Notes under the pieces: model-generated | The model's input: the letters and a program-made list of their open reading frames with translations, nothing else | The model's database searches: none | What the model was told of the DNA's origin: nothing | Shown here: positions 16,420-24,961 of the stretch, piece by piece | How the letters are laid out: each line of letters starts with the position of its first letter | Numbering within the stretch: the first letter of the stretch is position 1 | Translations under genes and position numbers: made by a program | Source of the DNA: Gaiellasilicea sp963707575 | Lineage (GTDB): Bacteria; Actinomycetota; Thermoleophilia; Gaiellales; Gaiellaceae | Direction of reading: 5' to 3' | NCBI GenBank assembly: GCA_963707575.1 | Contig: OY970171.1 | Coordinates: forward strand, 682,001-746,000 | DNA: 64,000 bases

Positions 16420-18060
16420 ATGGCGCTTGTCAGCCTGAACGGCGTCCGGAAGTCGTTCGGCAGCCGAACCGTTCTCGACGGCCTCGACTTCCTCGTGGAA
16501 CCGCGCGCTCGCGTGGGGATCGTCGGCGCCAACGGCTCGGGCAAGTCGACGCTGCTGCGTCTGCTCGCCGGGATCGAGGAGCCCGACGCGGGCACGGTCG
16601 TCCGCCGCCGCGGCACGACGGTCTCCTATCTCCCCCAGCATCCGCTCGGCGACGGGCGGACGCCGCTCGAGACGGTGCGCGCAGCCCGGCCCGATCTCGC
16701 CGAGCTCGACCGTGAGCTGCACCGCGTGTCCGAGCAGCTCGGCTCGCCCGAGCTCGCCTCCGACCTGGAGAAGATGGCGCGCGTGCTCCGCCGCCAGGAA
16801 GAACTCGTGGAACAGTGGGAGGCGGCCGGAGGCCCCAGCCTCGACGGCCGCGCACGGGCGATGCTGCTCGACGTCGGCATCGTCGAGGAGGATCTCGCGC
16901 TCCCGACGAGCGCACTCTCGGGCGGCCAGCGAAAGCTGATCGCACTCGCCGCCTGCCTCGCCCAGGAGCCGGACGTCCTGCTGCTGGACGAGCCTGAGGC
17001 CCACCTCGACGCGGTCGGCCGCTCGCTGCTCGAGCGCCTGCTCGCGGGCTTCGACGGCGCCGCGGTCGTCGTGTCGCACGACCGCTACCTCCTGGACGAG
17101 ACGGTGAGCCAGATCGCCTCGCTCGACCACGGGAGCACGCGCGTGTGGCCGGGCAACTACTCGGCGTACACGCTTGCCCGCGAGCTCGAGCTGCAGCGCC
17201 AGCAGCAGCAGTACGTGACCCAGCAGAAGGAGATCGAGCGGCTCGAGGCGGCGATCCGGCGCTTCAAGGACTGGGCGCACCGAGTCGTCGACGAGCGCCA
17301 CATCAAGCAGGCGCGCAACAAGCAGCGGCAGATCGACCGGATGGACAAGATCGACCGGCCGGTGCTGGAGCGGCGCAAGATCGCCCTGCGCCTGCACCCG
17401 CACGCGCGGGGCGGCCAGCGCGTCTTCGAGCTGCGGCACACCGGCGTCCAGTTCGGCGACGACGTCGTGCTCGCGGATCTCGAGCTGACGGTGATGCACG
17501 GCGAGCGCATCGGCTTCGTGGGCGCCAACGGCGCCGGCAAGAGCGTCTTGCTGAAGACCGTGGTCGGCGAAATCGAGCCCACCGAGGGCGAGGTCTGGGT
17601 CGGGCCGTCGATCAAGATCGGCTACCTGGCGCAGGACCAGGAGACGCTCGATCCCGAGTCGAGCCCGCTCGAGACGGTGCGGCTCTCGCACCGCTGCTCG
17701 GAGGGCGAGGCCGTCGCGCTTCTGATGAAGTTCCTCTTCCCCTACGAGCAGGTGCGGCGGGCGAACAAGCTGCTCTCGGGCGGGGAACGCACGCGGCTCC
17801 AGCTGCTGCTGCTGATGCTCGCGGGGCCGAACCTGCTCGTGCTGGACGAGCCGACGAACCACCTCGACATCGAGTCGGTGGAGGCGCTCGAGGCCGCCCT
17901 CGAGGAGTTCGACGGGACGGTCGCCGTGATCTCGCACGACCGGTACTTCCTCGACCGGATCGTCGACCGAATCGTCGAGGTCGGCGACGGCGACGCGGTC
18001 TCGTTCGAAGGCGGCTACTCGGACTGGTTCGAGCGCCAGGCGGCACCCGTCGGCGCCTGA
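16420..18060 (+). CDS. ABC-F family ATPase (ribosome-associated type)
   Basis: 546 aa with two ATPase domains and no membrane segments. First domain: Walker A GANGSGKST, signature LSGGQRK, LLLDEPEAHLD. Second domain: Walker A GANGAGKS, signature LSGGERT, VLDEPTNHLD. Between them is the charged interdomain linker (about residues 250-320, QQQQYVTQQKEIERLEAAI and on), which in the family reaches the ribosomal P/E site region. Members act in translation rescue or in antibiotic resistance; nothing here separates these. ATG start. Confidence 0.93.
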   Translation: MALVSLNGVRKSFGSRTVLDGLDFLVEPRARVGIVGANGSGKSTLLRLLAGIEEPDAGTVVRRRGTTVSYLPQHPLGDGRTPLETVRAARPDLAELDRELHRVSEQLGSPELASDLEKMARVLRRQEELVEQWEAAGGPSLDGRARAMLLDVGIVEEDLALPTSALSGGQRKLIALAACLAQEPDVLLLDEPEAHLDAVGRSLLERLLAGFDGAAVVVSHDRYLLDETVSQIASLDHGSTRVWPGNYSAYTLARELELQRQQQQYVTQQKEIERLEAAIRRFKDWAHRVVDERHIKQARNKQRQIDRMDKIDRPVLERRKIALRLHPHARGGQRVFELRHTGVQFGDDVVLADLELTVMHGERIGFVGANGAGKSVLLKTVVGEIEPTEGEVWVGPSIKIGYLAQDQETLDPESSPLETVRLSHRCSEGEAVALLMKFLFPYEQVRRANKLLSGGERTRLQLLLLMLAGPNLLVLDEPTNHLDIESVEALEAALEEFDGTVAVISHDRYFLDRIVDRIVEVGDGDAVSFEGGYSDWFERQAAPVGA

Positions 18061-18084
18061 CCCGCCCAGCAGTACGCTCACGCC

Positions 18085-18465
18085 GTGCGCGAGCTGCTGA
18101 CCGAACTCGAGCGCGGCGACGCCGATCTGCCGACCTCGCTCGCCTACCTCGCCGGCACGAGCGTCGAGCTCGACGCCGGCGAGGTGCGGGCGGCGGTGCG
18201 GCGGGCCGAGCTGCTGCTCGCCGCTGGGGGCGACCCGCGCCGCGAGCTCGAGCCGGACGGGCGCGCGGTCACCGCGCTCGCGGCCGACCTCGACGACGAG
18301 ACGGCGCGCGCCGAGCTGCGAGAGGCGCTCGAGCGCCTGGCCGCGGAGGCGGACGGGTTTCCGCGAGTCTCGGCCGTCCTCGCCGTGCTGCTCGCTGACG
18401 ACGACCTCGCCTGGCGTAGCTTCGCGTGTGCGCGTCTCGCCGACGCTCTCGCAGAGCCCGCCTAG
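18085..18465 (+). CDS. Hypothetical helical protein, 126 aa
   Basis: GTG start (MRELLTELERGD), Ala/Leu/Glu-rich, all helical, no membrane segment or motif. Codon use is like that of its neighbours. It follows the ABC-F gene by 24 bp and may share its transcript. Its last bases overlap the convergent DUF4097 gene by 4 bp. No function can be given. Confidence 0.7.
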   Translation: MRELLTELERGDADLPTSLAYLAGTSVELDAGEVRAAVRRAELLLAAGGDPRRELEPDGRAVTALAADLDDETARAELREALERLAAEADGFPRVSAVLAVLLADDDLAWRSFACARLADALAEPA

Positions 18466-19256
18466 GTCGTGCGCGTCACGGCGATGTCGCCGCTCACGGT
18501 CTTCACGCGCAGGCTCGCCTCGGTGCCGTCGCCATCCGTAGGCACAGCGTCCACGTCGAGCTCCGAGCGCACGTCGCCGCTCGTCGAGCTCGCATCGATG
18601 AAGAGCCGGGTGCCCATGAGCACCCCGACGGCGACGTCGCCGGACACCGACTTGAGTTGGATCTCGCCGGCCCGGATCGAGCGCAGCCGCTGGTCGCCCG
18701 ACACGCTCTGCACCGAGACGTCCTCGTCGACGCGGCCGAGCTCGACGTCGCCGGAGACGCTGTTCACGGCAAGCATGGAGCGGACGCCGCGGATCTCGGT
18801 GTCGCCGGAGACGGTGTTCACGCGGCCGCTGCCCTGCAGCTCCTCCACGCGGACGTCGCCGCTCGCGGAGGTGACGGCGAGGTCGCCGACGTGCGCGAGC
18901 ACGACGTCGCCGGACGCCGTCCTCACGGTGACGTCCGCGAGCAGGCCGGTCGCAAAGAGGTCCGCCGAGGCGGCGTTGCAGTCGAGCGACGCTCCCTGCG
19001 GGCAGCGGATGCGGACACCGACCTTGGCGGACCGGCTGAACAGCCCCCAGCCGCTCTTCTCGATCTCGACGACGATCTCGTCGCCGCGCTGCTCGACAGT
19101 TGCCTGCTCGATCGCGTCGCGAGTCGCGTCGTCGTCGCGCAGCGCCTCGAGCTCGACGGTCGTCTCCGCGACCTCGGCCGGGTCGATCGTGACGTGGCCG
19201 GCCGGGACGCGGACGCGGAGGCGAGGCGGCTCGGGCGTGGGGAACGTCTTAAGCAC
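18462..19256 (-). CDS. DUF4097-type beta-helix repeat protein
   Basis: 264 aa. The C-terminal two thirds hold repeats of the pattern V..(A/V)SGD(V/I) at intervals of about 20 residues (TASGDVVLAH, TSASGDVRVEE, TVSGDTEIRG, SVSGDVELG, SVSGDQRLRS, SVSGDVAVG and on), the mark of the DUF4097 parallel beta-helix family. It has no signal peptide, and the start at GTG 19256 overlaps the upstream 40 aa gene by 8 bp. Members are often tied to cell-envelope stress or anti-sigma systems; the role here is unknown. It is the last gene of a three-gene unit led by a ribbon-helix-helix regulator. Confidence 0.85.
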   Translation of the reverse strand: MLKTFPTPEPPRLRVRVPAGHVTIDPAEVAETTVELEALRDDDATRDAIEQATVEQRGDEIVVEIEKSGWGLFSRSAKVGVRIRCPQGASLDCNAASADLFATGLLADVTVRTASGDVVLAHVGDLAVTSASGDVRVEELQGSGRVNTVSGDTEIRGVRSMLAVNSVSGDVELGRVDEDVSVQSVSGDQRLRSIRAGEIQLKSVSGDVAVGVLMGTRLFIDASSTSGDVRSELDVDAVPTDGDGTEASLRVKTVSGDIAVTRTT

Positions 19257-19371
19257 GGCGATCGCCGCGCTTCTTCCGGGCCGGCTTGACGACCCGCTCG
19301 CCGGGGGGCCGGTCGAAGTCCGGCTCCGGCAGGAAGACGTGACCGAACATGGTGCGCTCGAACTTGAGCAT
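19249..19371 (-). CDS. Small basic-tailed protein, 40 aa
   Basis: MLKFERTMFGHVFLPEPDFD, then a Pro/Arg/Lys-rich tail ending KKRGDRRA. ATG 19371 lies between the regulator and the DUF4097 gene and overlaps the latter by 8 bp, in the style of coupled genes elsewhere in this window. Too short for family assignment; function unknown. Confidence 0.55.
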   Translation of the reverse strand: MLKFERTMFGHVFLPEPDFDRPPGERVVKPARKKRGDRRA

Positions 19372-19383
19372 CGTGTGCTCCTC

Positions 19384-19842
19384 TCAGCTCTTGGCGTAGC
19401 CGGTGAGGCGTCGGCCGGGTGATCGCATGGGGCGGGACTCGAGCCCGCGCGCCAGCGCGCGGATGATCCAGGAGTTGACGGATGCGTTCTCACCGGTGGC
19501 GGCCAGCTCGATCTGGAGCTTGAGCGACTCCGGCAGCCGCAGGGTGATCCGGGCCGACAGCGCGTCCTCGCCGGTCGTGGTGGGGGGAGCGGGCTCCTCT
19601 TCCTCCTCGACGTAGACGAGGTCGGGATCGCGGCCGGCGAGGCGGACGTCGATTCGTCCCGGGACGACGGCCGAGAGCTCGGCCGCCGCCTCCGAGACGA
19701 TGTCGAGCAGGCGCAGGTGGAGTGAGGAACCGAGCGCCTGGCTCAGGCGGCGCGCCGCCTCCGCCGTGGGCTCGTCGGCGGCCAGCGCTGCGGCCGCCGC
19801 GAGGTCCTCCTGGATTGCGTGGAGGTGGTGTGCCATCTGCAT
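19384..19842 (-). CDS. Transcriptional regulator with C-terminal ribbon-helix-helix domain
   Basis: 152 aa. The last 50 residues (ARITLRLPESLKLQIELAAT, then ENASVNSWIIRALARGLE) match the Arc/MetJ-type ribbon-helix-helix fold: a beta strand with alternating TLRLP, then two helices. The N-terminal 90 residues are helical and acidic. It leads the operon with the 40 aa gene and DUF4097. Paired palindromes upstream (19854-19904) are the likely operator, so it probably represses itself and perhaps the divergent lysyl-oxidase-like gene. ATG 19842 or 19836 could be the start. Confidence 0.82.
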   Translation of the reverse strand: MQMAHHLHAIQEDLAAAAALAADEPTAEAARRLSQALGSSLHLRLLDIVSEAAAELSAVVPGRIDVRLAGRDPDLVYVEEEEEPAPPTTTGEDALSARITLRLPESLKLQIELAATGENASVNSWIIRALARGLESRPMRSPGRRLTGYAKS

Positions 19843-19853
19843 GGCGGCACTAT

Positions 19854-19904
19854 GACATCACGGTGATGTCTTGTCAAGTCACAACGATGTCGCGGGCGAC
19901 ATCG
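19854..19904. promoter_or_regulatory. Paired palindromic operator (GACATC half-sites)
   Basis: Two perfect palindromes share the half-site GACATC: 19854-19870 (GACATCAC-G-GTGATGTC) and 19885-19904 (CGATGTCGC-GG-GCGACATCG). Their centres are about 32 bp apart, close to three helix turns. They lie between the divergent ribbon-helix-helix gene and the lysyl-oxidase-like gene. Four half-sites in tandem is what cooperative ribbon-helix-helix repressors bind. Confidence 0.7.
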
Positions 19905-19986
19905 GCATTGTGCAGCCGTTTCAGCGCGTTGCATTCGTTGCGAGCATCGGAGAGGCTGGCGGGCCACACCAACCGAGAGGAGCACG

Positions 19987-20823
19987 GTGAAGGCACGACT
20001 GACCCTCGCCGCGATCGTGGCAGGCGGGTTCGTCCTGGCGATCGGCGGGATGCTGGCAACGCCGACGGCGGCCGAAGGCACGCCTCCGAGCAACTACCCG
20101 GACCTGCGCACTGTCGTCCCCACGCACCTGAACTTCGTCCACCAGCAGCAGCACGACTACCTCCGCTTCTCGAACGGGATCGCGAACACGGGCAGCGGGC
20201 CGTGGGCCCTGCGCCCCGAGCACGAGCTCGGGCTGACCCCGACGACGACGGCGATCCAGGAGATCCGCTCGTCGAACGCCCAGTACCTGTGCGGAACGCA
20301 GCCCAAGCCGAGCCAGCCGTGCTACACGATCCTGGACGAGGAGCCGGTCTCGATCTTCGAATACCACCCGACCCACAACCACTGGCACACCGCGGACGTC
20401 GCGCTCTTCGAGGTGCGCAAGGGCAGCCCCGACGGGACCCTGGTCGGGAGCAACTCGGTCAAGCTCGGCTTCTGTCTGCTCGACCTGTACAAGCTCGAGG
20501 ACAACGCGCCGACGAGTGAGAAGACGTTCTGGGACTGCTACACGAGCTACCAGGGCATCTCGGTCGGATGGGTCGACCAGTACCACCAGGCGACCGATGG
20601 GCAGCAAGTCGACCTGACGGGCGTGCCGGACGCCGAGAACTACTACCTCGTGTCGACGACGAACCCGACGGGCGCCTTCCTCGAGGAGGACGAGACGAAC
20701 AACGCCGCCTGGGTGAAGTTCACGCTCTCCTCTTCCTCGAACGGCAACCGGAAGGTGACGGTCACCGGCCGCTCGCCCTGCGAGAACCCGGGCCTGTGCG
20801 GAGAGCGCTCGGCGAACCGCTAG
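19987..20823 (+). CDS. Secreted lysyl-oxidase-like protein
   Basis: 278 aa with a signal peptide (residues 1-30). The motif YHPTHNHWHTADVALFEV, with several closely spaced His, is the copper-binding segment of the lysyl oxidase family (PF01186), and the rest (WALRPEHELG and the later ETNNAAWVKF) fits the bacterial members. It would oxidise amine side chains outside the cell if copper and the LTQ cofactor form. GTG 19987 follows a good ribosome site (AGAGGAGCACG). It is divergent from the ribbon-helix-helix regulator, with the operator between. Confidence 0.85.
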   Translation: MKARLTLAAIVAGGFVLAIGGMLATPTAAEGTPPSNYPDLRTVVPTHLNFVHQQQHDYLRFSNGIANTGSGPWALRPEHELGLTPTTTAIQEIRSSNAQYLCGTQPKPSQPCYTILDEEPVSIFEYHPTHNHWHTADVALFEVRKGSPDGTLVGSNSVKLGFCLLDLYKLEDNAPTSEKTFWDCYTSYQGISVGWVDQYHQATDGQQVDLTGVPDAENYYLVSTTNPTGAFLEEDETNNAAWVKFTLSSSSNGNRKVTVTGRSPCENPGLCGERSANR

Positions 20824-20831
20824 GCCGAGGC

Positions 20832-20861
20832 GGGGCCTGCTGCCCGACGGCGGCAGGCCCC
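20832..20861 (+). terminator. Terminator hairpin after lysyl-oxidase-like gene
   Basis: Arms GGGGCCTGCTGCC and GGCGGCAGGCCCC (one G-T pair) with a four-base loop, starting 9 bp after the stop codon. No T-run. Confidence 0.7.
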
Positions 20862-20868
20862 CGCTCCA

Positions 20869-20890
20869 GCGGGCGCGGTTTCGCGCCCGC
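20869..20890 (+). terminator. Second hairpin, adjacent
   Basis: Perfect arms GCGGGCGCG/CGCGCCCGC around a GTTT loop, 7 bp after the previous hairpin. Together they form a double terminator before the ABC exporter region. Confidence 0.6.
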
Positions 20891-20945
20891 CGCGACGGCT
20901 GGTATCGTCGGAGCCTCGTTCCGAGACGCCGAGAGGAGGCCGGAG

Positions 20946-21005
20946 ATGCGCGAATCGATGCTCGTCAGCGCGACCCCCGTGCCCCACGGCGTCCCGCCTC
21001 GGTAG
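20946..21005 (+). CDS. Possible leader peptide, 19 aa
   Basis: ATG 20946 sits 4 bp after a strong ribosome site (GGAGGCCGGAG) and encodes MRESMLVSATPVPHGVPPR. It is followed by a GC-rich hairpin (GGCGCGC...GCGCGCC near 21051-21071) right before the ribosome site of the ABC exporter. This resembles a leader-peptide attenuator, as known for drug-induced exporters, but there is no homologue to confirm it. The 267 bp gap otherwise holds only the two hairpins. Confidence 0.4.
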   Translation: MRESMLVSATPVPHGVPPR

Positions 21006-21090
21006 CCGTCCGCAGCTCCCGGCTCCGAGGCTCGAGACCCATCAACCCCGACCGGCGCGCGCGCGTGCGCGCCCAGGAGACGCACCACCC

Positions 21091-22848
21091 GTGACGACCG
21101 TCGACCCACCTGACCTGCCACTCTGGCCGACACTGCGCCGCCTCGCACCGCTCTGGTGGGAGCAGCGCCGGCTGGCCGCGATCGGCCTCGCGTGCGCGCT
21201 CGCCTTCACCGCGCTCTCCCTGACCATTCCGGTGCTCGTGCAGCGGACGATCGACGAGGCGATCGAAGGCCCGTACGAGGACCGGCTCCTCCCCTACCTC
21301 GGGCTGATCGTTGCCGTCGCCCTGGTGCGCTTCGGCGTCAACTTCACGCGCCGCTACGCCACGGCCCGGATCGGCATCGCGGTCGAGGCGCGCATGCGCC
21401 AACTGCTCTACAACGCCTACGTCGGCTACCCGCGCGCGTTCTACGACCGGCACGCGACCGGCGAGGTGATCTCGCGCGCGACGAACGACATCTACCCCGT
21501 CCGCTACTTCATCGGCTGGGGCGTCGTCCAGGGGATCCAGAGCGGAATGATGATCGTCGGCGCCGCCATCGTGCTCGTCTCGGTGAATGCGCGCCTCGCC
21601 CTCATCTCCGCCGTCGCGATGCCCGCGGTGGCCATCCTGACGTGGTACTTCGCGCACCGTCTCTTCCCGATCTCGCGGCTCGTGCAGGGGAAGAAGGGCC
21701 ACCTGACCGAAGCCACCGACGAGGCGGTCGTGGGGATCGAGATGGTGCAGGCGTTCGGCCGCGAGGACGACGTGCGCACGCGCTTTCTCGGCCGCGCGGA
21801 GGCTGTGCGGCACGAGACAATGCGCATGGCGAACGTCGAGGCGAAGTTCCTACCGGGGGTGCTCTTCCTGCCCACGCTCGGGATCGCCGGGGTGCTCTAC
21901 TTCGGCGGGCAGGACGTGATCTCGGGCGAGCTGACGATCGGCGAGTTCAGCCTCTTCATCACTCTGCTGCTCCAGCTCGTGTGGCCGCTCGAGGCACTCG
22001 GCTGGATCATCAACCTCGGCCAGCGCGCTGTCGCCTCGGCCGGACGCAGCTTTGCGTGGCTGGAGGGCATCTCGCCCCTGCAGGAGCCCGCCGCCCCGCG
22101 CTCCCTGCCGGCAGGCCCGCTCGGCGTCCGGTTCGAGCAGGCCCGCTTCTCGTACGGGACGGGCGCCGACGTCCTGGGCGGAGTCGACCTCGCGGTCGAG
22201 CCGGGTGAGATCGTCGCGGTCTGCGGACCGACCGGAGCCGGTAAGACGACGCTGCTCAACCTGCTGCCCCGCTTCTACGACCCGACCGGCGGCCGTGTCC
22301 TCGTCGGTGGGGTCGAGACCCGCGAGACGTCGCTCGTCGAGCTGCGCCGCGCGGTCGCGATCGTGACACAGAAGCCGGTGCTCTTCTCCGTCCTGCTGCG
22401 CGAGAACCTGCTCTCGGCCCGCCCGGACGCGGACTGGGACGAGGTGCTCGCCGCGTGCGAGGCGGCGGGCGTCTCCGCGTTCGTAGACGATCTGCCCGAG
22501 GGCTACGACACGTTGATCGGCGAGCGCGGCGTCAATCTCTCCGGCGGCCAGCGCCAGCGCGTGGCACTTGCGCGCGCGCTCCTCGCCGGCGCGCGCGTGC
22601 TCGTCCTCGACGACCCGATGTCGGCCGTCGACACCCAGACGGAGCAACTGCTCGTGCAGAACCTCCGGCCCGCGGTCGCCGGGCGCACCGTGCTCGTCGC
22701 CACCCAGCGGCTCTCGACGATCGGCGTGGCCGACCGCGCAGTCGTGCTCCAGGACGGACGCATCGTCGAGGATGGCCGCCCGGACGTGCTGATCGCTGCC
22801 GGCGGGCCGTTCGCCGCCCTCTTCGGGGACGAGGCCGTTGCCGCATAG
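21091..22848 (+). CDS. ABC exporter half-transporter, degenerate-site subunit
   Basis: 585 aa: six membrane helices (about residues 25-310), then an ATPase domain with Walker A GPTGAGKTT, signature LSGGQRQ and Walker B VLVLDDPMSAVD, where Asp replaces the catalytic Glu. In heterodimeric type IV exporters (TM287/288, BmrCD) one subunit carries just such a degenerate site. The partner follows with an 11 bp overlap. The substrate is probably hydrophobic drugs or lipids, but this cannot be read from sequence. GTG start. Confidence 0.9.
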   Translation: MTTVDPPDLPLWPTLRRLAPLWWEQRRLAAIGLACALAFTALSLTIPVLVQRTIDEAIEGPYEDRLLPYLGLIVAVALVRFGVNFTRRYATARIGIAVEARMRQLLYNAYVGYPRAFYDRHATGEVISRATNDIYPVRYFIGWGVVQGIQSGMMIVGAAIVLVSVNARLALISAVAMPAVAILTWYFAHRLFPISRLVQGKKGHLTEATDEAVVGIEMVQAFGREDDVRTRFLGRAEAVRHETMRMANVEAKFLPGVLFLPTLGIAGVLYFGGQDVISGELTIGEFSLFITLLLQLVWPLEALGWIINLGQRAVASAGRSFAWLEGISPLQEPAAPRSLPAGPLGVRFEQARFSYGTGADVLGGVDLAVEPGEIVAVCGPTGAGKTTLLNLLPRFYDPTGGRVLVGGVETRETSLVELRRAVAIVTQKPVLFSVLLRENLLSARPDADWDEVLAACEAAGVSAFVDDLPEGYDTLIGERGVNLSGGQRQRVALARALLAGARVLVLDDPMSAVDTQTEQLLVQNLRPAVAGRTVLVATQRLSTIGVADRAVVLQDGRIVEDGRPDVLIAAGGPFAALFGDEAVAA

Positions 22849-24607
22849 GAAACACACCGGTCTCTCGCGGCTGCTGCCCTACGCCGGCGGGAAGCGCGGC
22901 CGGCTCGCGTGGATCGCGCTGCTCGCAGCGCTGTCGGCGGCTGCACCCGTCGCGGGCTGGCACCTCGTCGGCGACGCGATCGACAACGGCGTCGGCGCAG
23001 ACGACGAGCGGCGCCTCGCGCTGGCCGTGCTCGCGTACATCGGCGTCAACGCCGCCGCCTGGATTCTCGGCACCGCCACCTGGTTGGGGCTGGCCGACGT
23101 CGGCCAGCGCGTCGTGCTCGAGCTGCGCCGCGACCTCTTCGACCATCTGACCTCGCTCTCGCTCCGCTACTTCTCCCAGCAGAAAGCCGGCTGGATCATC
23201 GCGCGCCTGACGAGCGACGTCGACGCGCTCTCCGACGTCCTCAACCAGGGGCTGACCACGCTCGTCGTGAACACGCTGACGCTGGTCGCCGCCGTGGCGG
23301 GCCTCTTCCTGCTCGACTGGCGGCTCGGGCTCGTCGCGCTCTGCGTGCTGCCGCCGGGGATTCTCGTCACGCGCTGGTTCCAGCGCCGCTCCCACACCGC
23401 CTTCACGGAGGTGCGGACGCGGATCGCGACGGTGACGGCGCAGCTGGCCGAATCGGTCTCGGGGATGGCCGTGATCCAGGCGTTCAACCGCGAGCGCGCG
23501 TTCCAGGACGAGTTCGACGGGATGAACGAGGCCAACCGGCAGGCGAACGTCGTCGCGCAGAAGCTCTCCTCCGTCTTCTTCCCCGCGATCGAGCTGCTCG
23601 GCGTGCTCGCGATGGGCGCGGTCATCTACGCGGGCGCGCAGTTCATCGGCGCGGGCTCGATGGAGATCGGCACGCTCATCGCCGGCGTCGGGCTGCTCAA
23701 CCTCGTCTTCCAGCCGCTGCAGGAGCTCTCGGAGCTGTACGGCCAGGTGCAGGCCGCGAACGCGGCGATGGACAAGATCAGCTCGGTGCTCGACGCCGAG
23801 ATCGACATCGCGGACGCCCCGGATGCCCGCCCGCTCGGACGGATCGACGGGCGCCTCGAGCTCGACCGCGTCACCTTCGCCTACGGCGCCGAGCCCGTGC
23901 TGCACGCGATCGAGATCGCCGTGCCGGCCGGCGGCTGCATCGCGCTCGTCGGCGAGTCGGGCGGCGGCAAGTCGACGATGGCGAAGCTGATCGCCCGCTT
24001 CTACGACCCGGACGAGGGTGCGGTGCGGGTCGACGGCACCGACCTCCGCGACGTCGAGCTGCGCAGCTATCGCCGCCAGCTCGGCGTCGTCCTGCAGGAT
24101 CCGTTCCTCTTCAGCGGCACGATCGCGGACAACATCCGCTTCGCGAAGCCCGACGCCTCCGACGAGGAGGTGCTGTCGGCGGCGTCGGCGATCGGCGTCG
24201 ACCGCGTCGCGGGTCGGCTCGAGAACGGGCTCCAGCACGTCGTCCGCGAGGGCGGTGCCGGGCTCTCGGCGGGTGAGCGCCAGCTGATCTCGATCGCCCG
24301 TGCGCTACTCGCCGATCCACGCATCCTGATCCTCGACGAGGCAACTTCGAACATCGACCGGCCGACCGAGATCCTGATCGAGCGCGCCTTCGACCGGCTG
24401 CTCGCGGGTCGCACGTCGATCATCATCGCCCACCGTCTCGCGACGGTCCGGCGCGCCGACGAGATCCTCGTCGTCGAGCACGGACGGATCACCCAGCGCG
24501 GCTCGGAGCGCGAGCTGCTCGAGCAGGACGGCCCGTTCCGCCGGCTCGCGCACAGCCTCTCCGCCGACGCGCTGCCGGAGGAGACCGAAGCCGCGCCGAC
24601 CGGGTAG
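22838..24607 (+). CDS. ABC exporter half-transporter, catalytic subunit
   Basis: 589 aa with the same layout: six membrane helices, Walker A GESGGGKST, and Walker B ILILDEATSNID with the catalytic Glu present. Its signature is LSAGERQ rather than LSGGQ, which in these heterodimers completes the degenerate site on the partner. The TTG start at 22838 lies within the end of the first gene. The two make one asymmetric exporter in the cell membrane. Confidence 0.9.
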   Translation: MPHRKHTGLSRLLPYAGGKRGRLAWIALLAALSAAAPVAGWHLVGDAIDNGVGADDERRLALAVLAYIGVNAAAWILGTATWLGLADVGQRVVLELRRDLFDHLTSLSLRYFSQQKAGWIIARLTSDVDALSDVLNQGLTTLVVNTLTLVAAVAGLFLLDWRLGLVALCVLPPGILVTRWFQRRSHTAFTEVRTRIATVTAQLAESVSGMAVIQAFNRERAFQDEFDGMNEANRQANVVAQKLSSVFFPAIELLGVLAMGAVIYAGAQFIGAGSMEIGTLIAGVGLLNLVFQPLQELSELYGQVQAANAAMDKISSVLDAEIDIADAPDARPLGRIDGRLELDRVTFAYGAEPVLHAIEIAVPAGGCIALVGESGGGKSTMAKLIARFYDPDEGAVRVDGTDLRDVELRSYRRQLGVVLQDPFLFSGTIADNIRFAKPDASDEEVLSAASAIGVDRVAGRLENGLQHVVREGGAGLSAGERQLISIARALLADPRILILDEATSNIDRPTEILIERAFDRLLAGRTSIIIAHRLATVRRADEILVVEHGRITQRGSERELLEQDGPFRRLAHSLSADALPEETEAAPTG

Positions 24608-24955
24608 AGCTTGTGTTCCAGGAACACAAGCTCACTCCGCGAGCGGTGCGAGTGCCCAGCCCTCTCGTTTCTGGTGCGTGGCCGCTCAGGCGCGCGAGGC
24701 GGGCGCGGAGGGCGGCGTCAGTCGGCCGCAGGAGCAGCCGGCCAGGGCGAGAGGTCGGCCTTGTGTTCCAGGAACACAAGCTCACTCCGCAAGCCGTGCG
24801 ACGGCCCGGTCCACCCTCTCGTTCCTGGCGCGTGGCTGGGCGTGCACGGCCGGAGGGGATAGTGCGCTAGCACAGACCCGGAGAGCCGGGTGCGCTCAGG
24901 CACGCGAGGGCGGCGGAGGCCGGCTCCGCCGGCCGGGAGCCGCCCGGCCAGGGAC
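24608..24955. repeat. Two-unit tandem repeat with identical palindromes
   Basis: Gene-free 350 bp. Unit 1 starts at 24608 with a palindrome (AGCTTGTGTTCC-A-GGAACACAAGCT, 24608-24632), and unit 2 repeats its 21-base core (24760-24780), exactly 150 bp on. After each comes CTCACTCCGC and a diverged GC-rich stretch (CCCTCTCGTT, CTCAGGC-CGCGAGG, CCGGCCAGGG). Unit 2 carries about 50 extra bases near 24835-24888. It lies between the convergent exporter and hypothetical genes. The palindromes could serve as terminators or as protein-binding sites. No gene seen. Confidence 0.75.
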
Positions 24956-24961
24956 TAGAGG

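Noticed and set aside
24608..24791. Repeat with spacing that might be a CRISPR start
   Set aside because: Only two units, 150 bp apart, with related rather than unique spacers and no cas genes.
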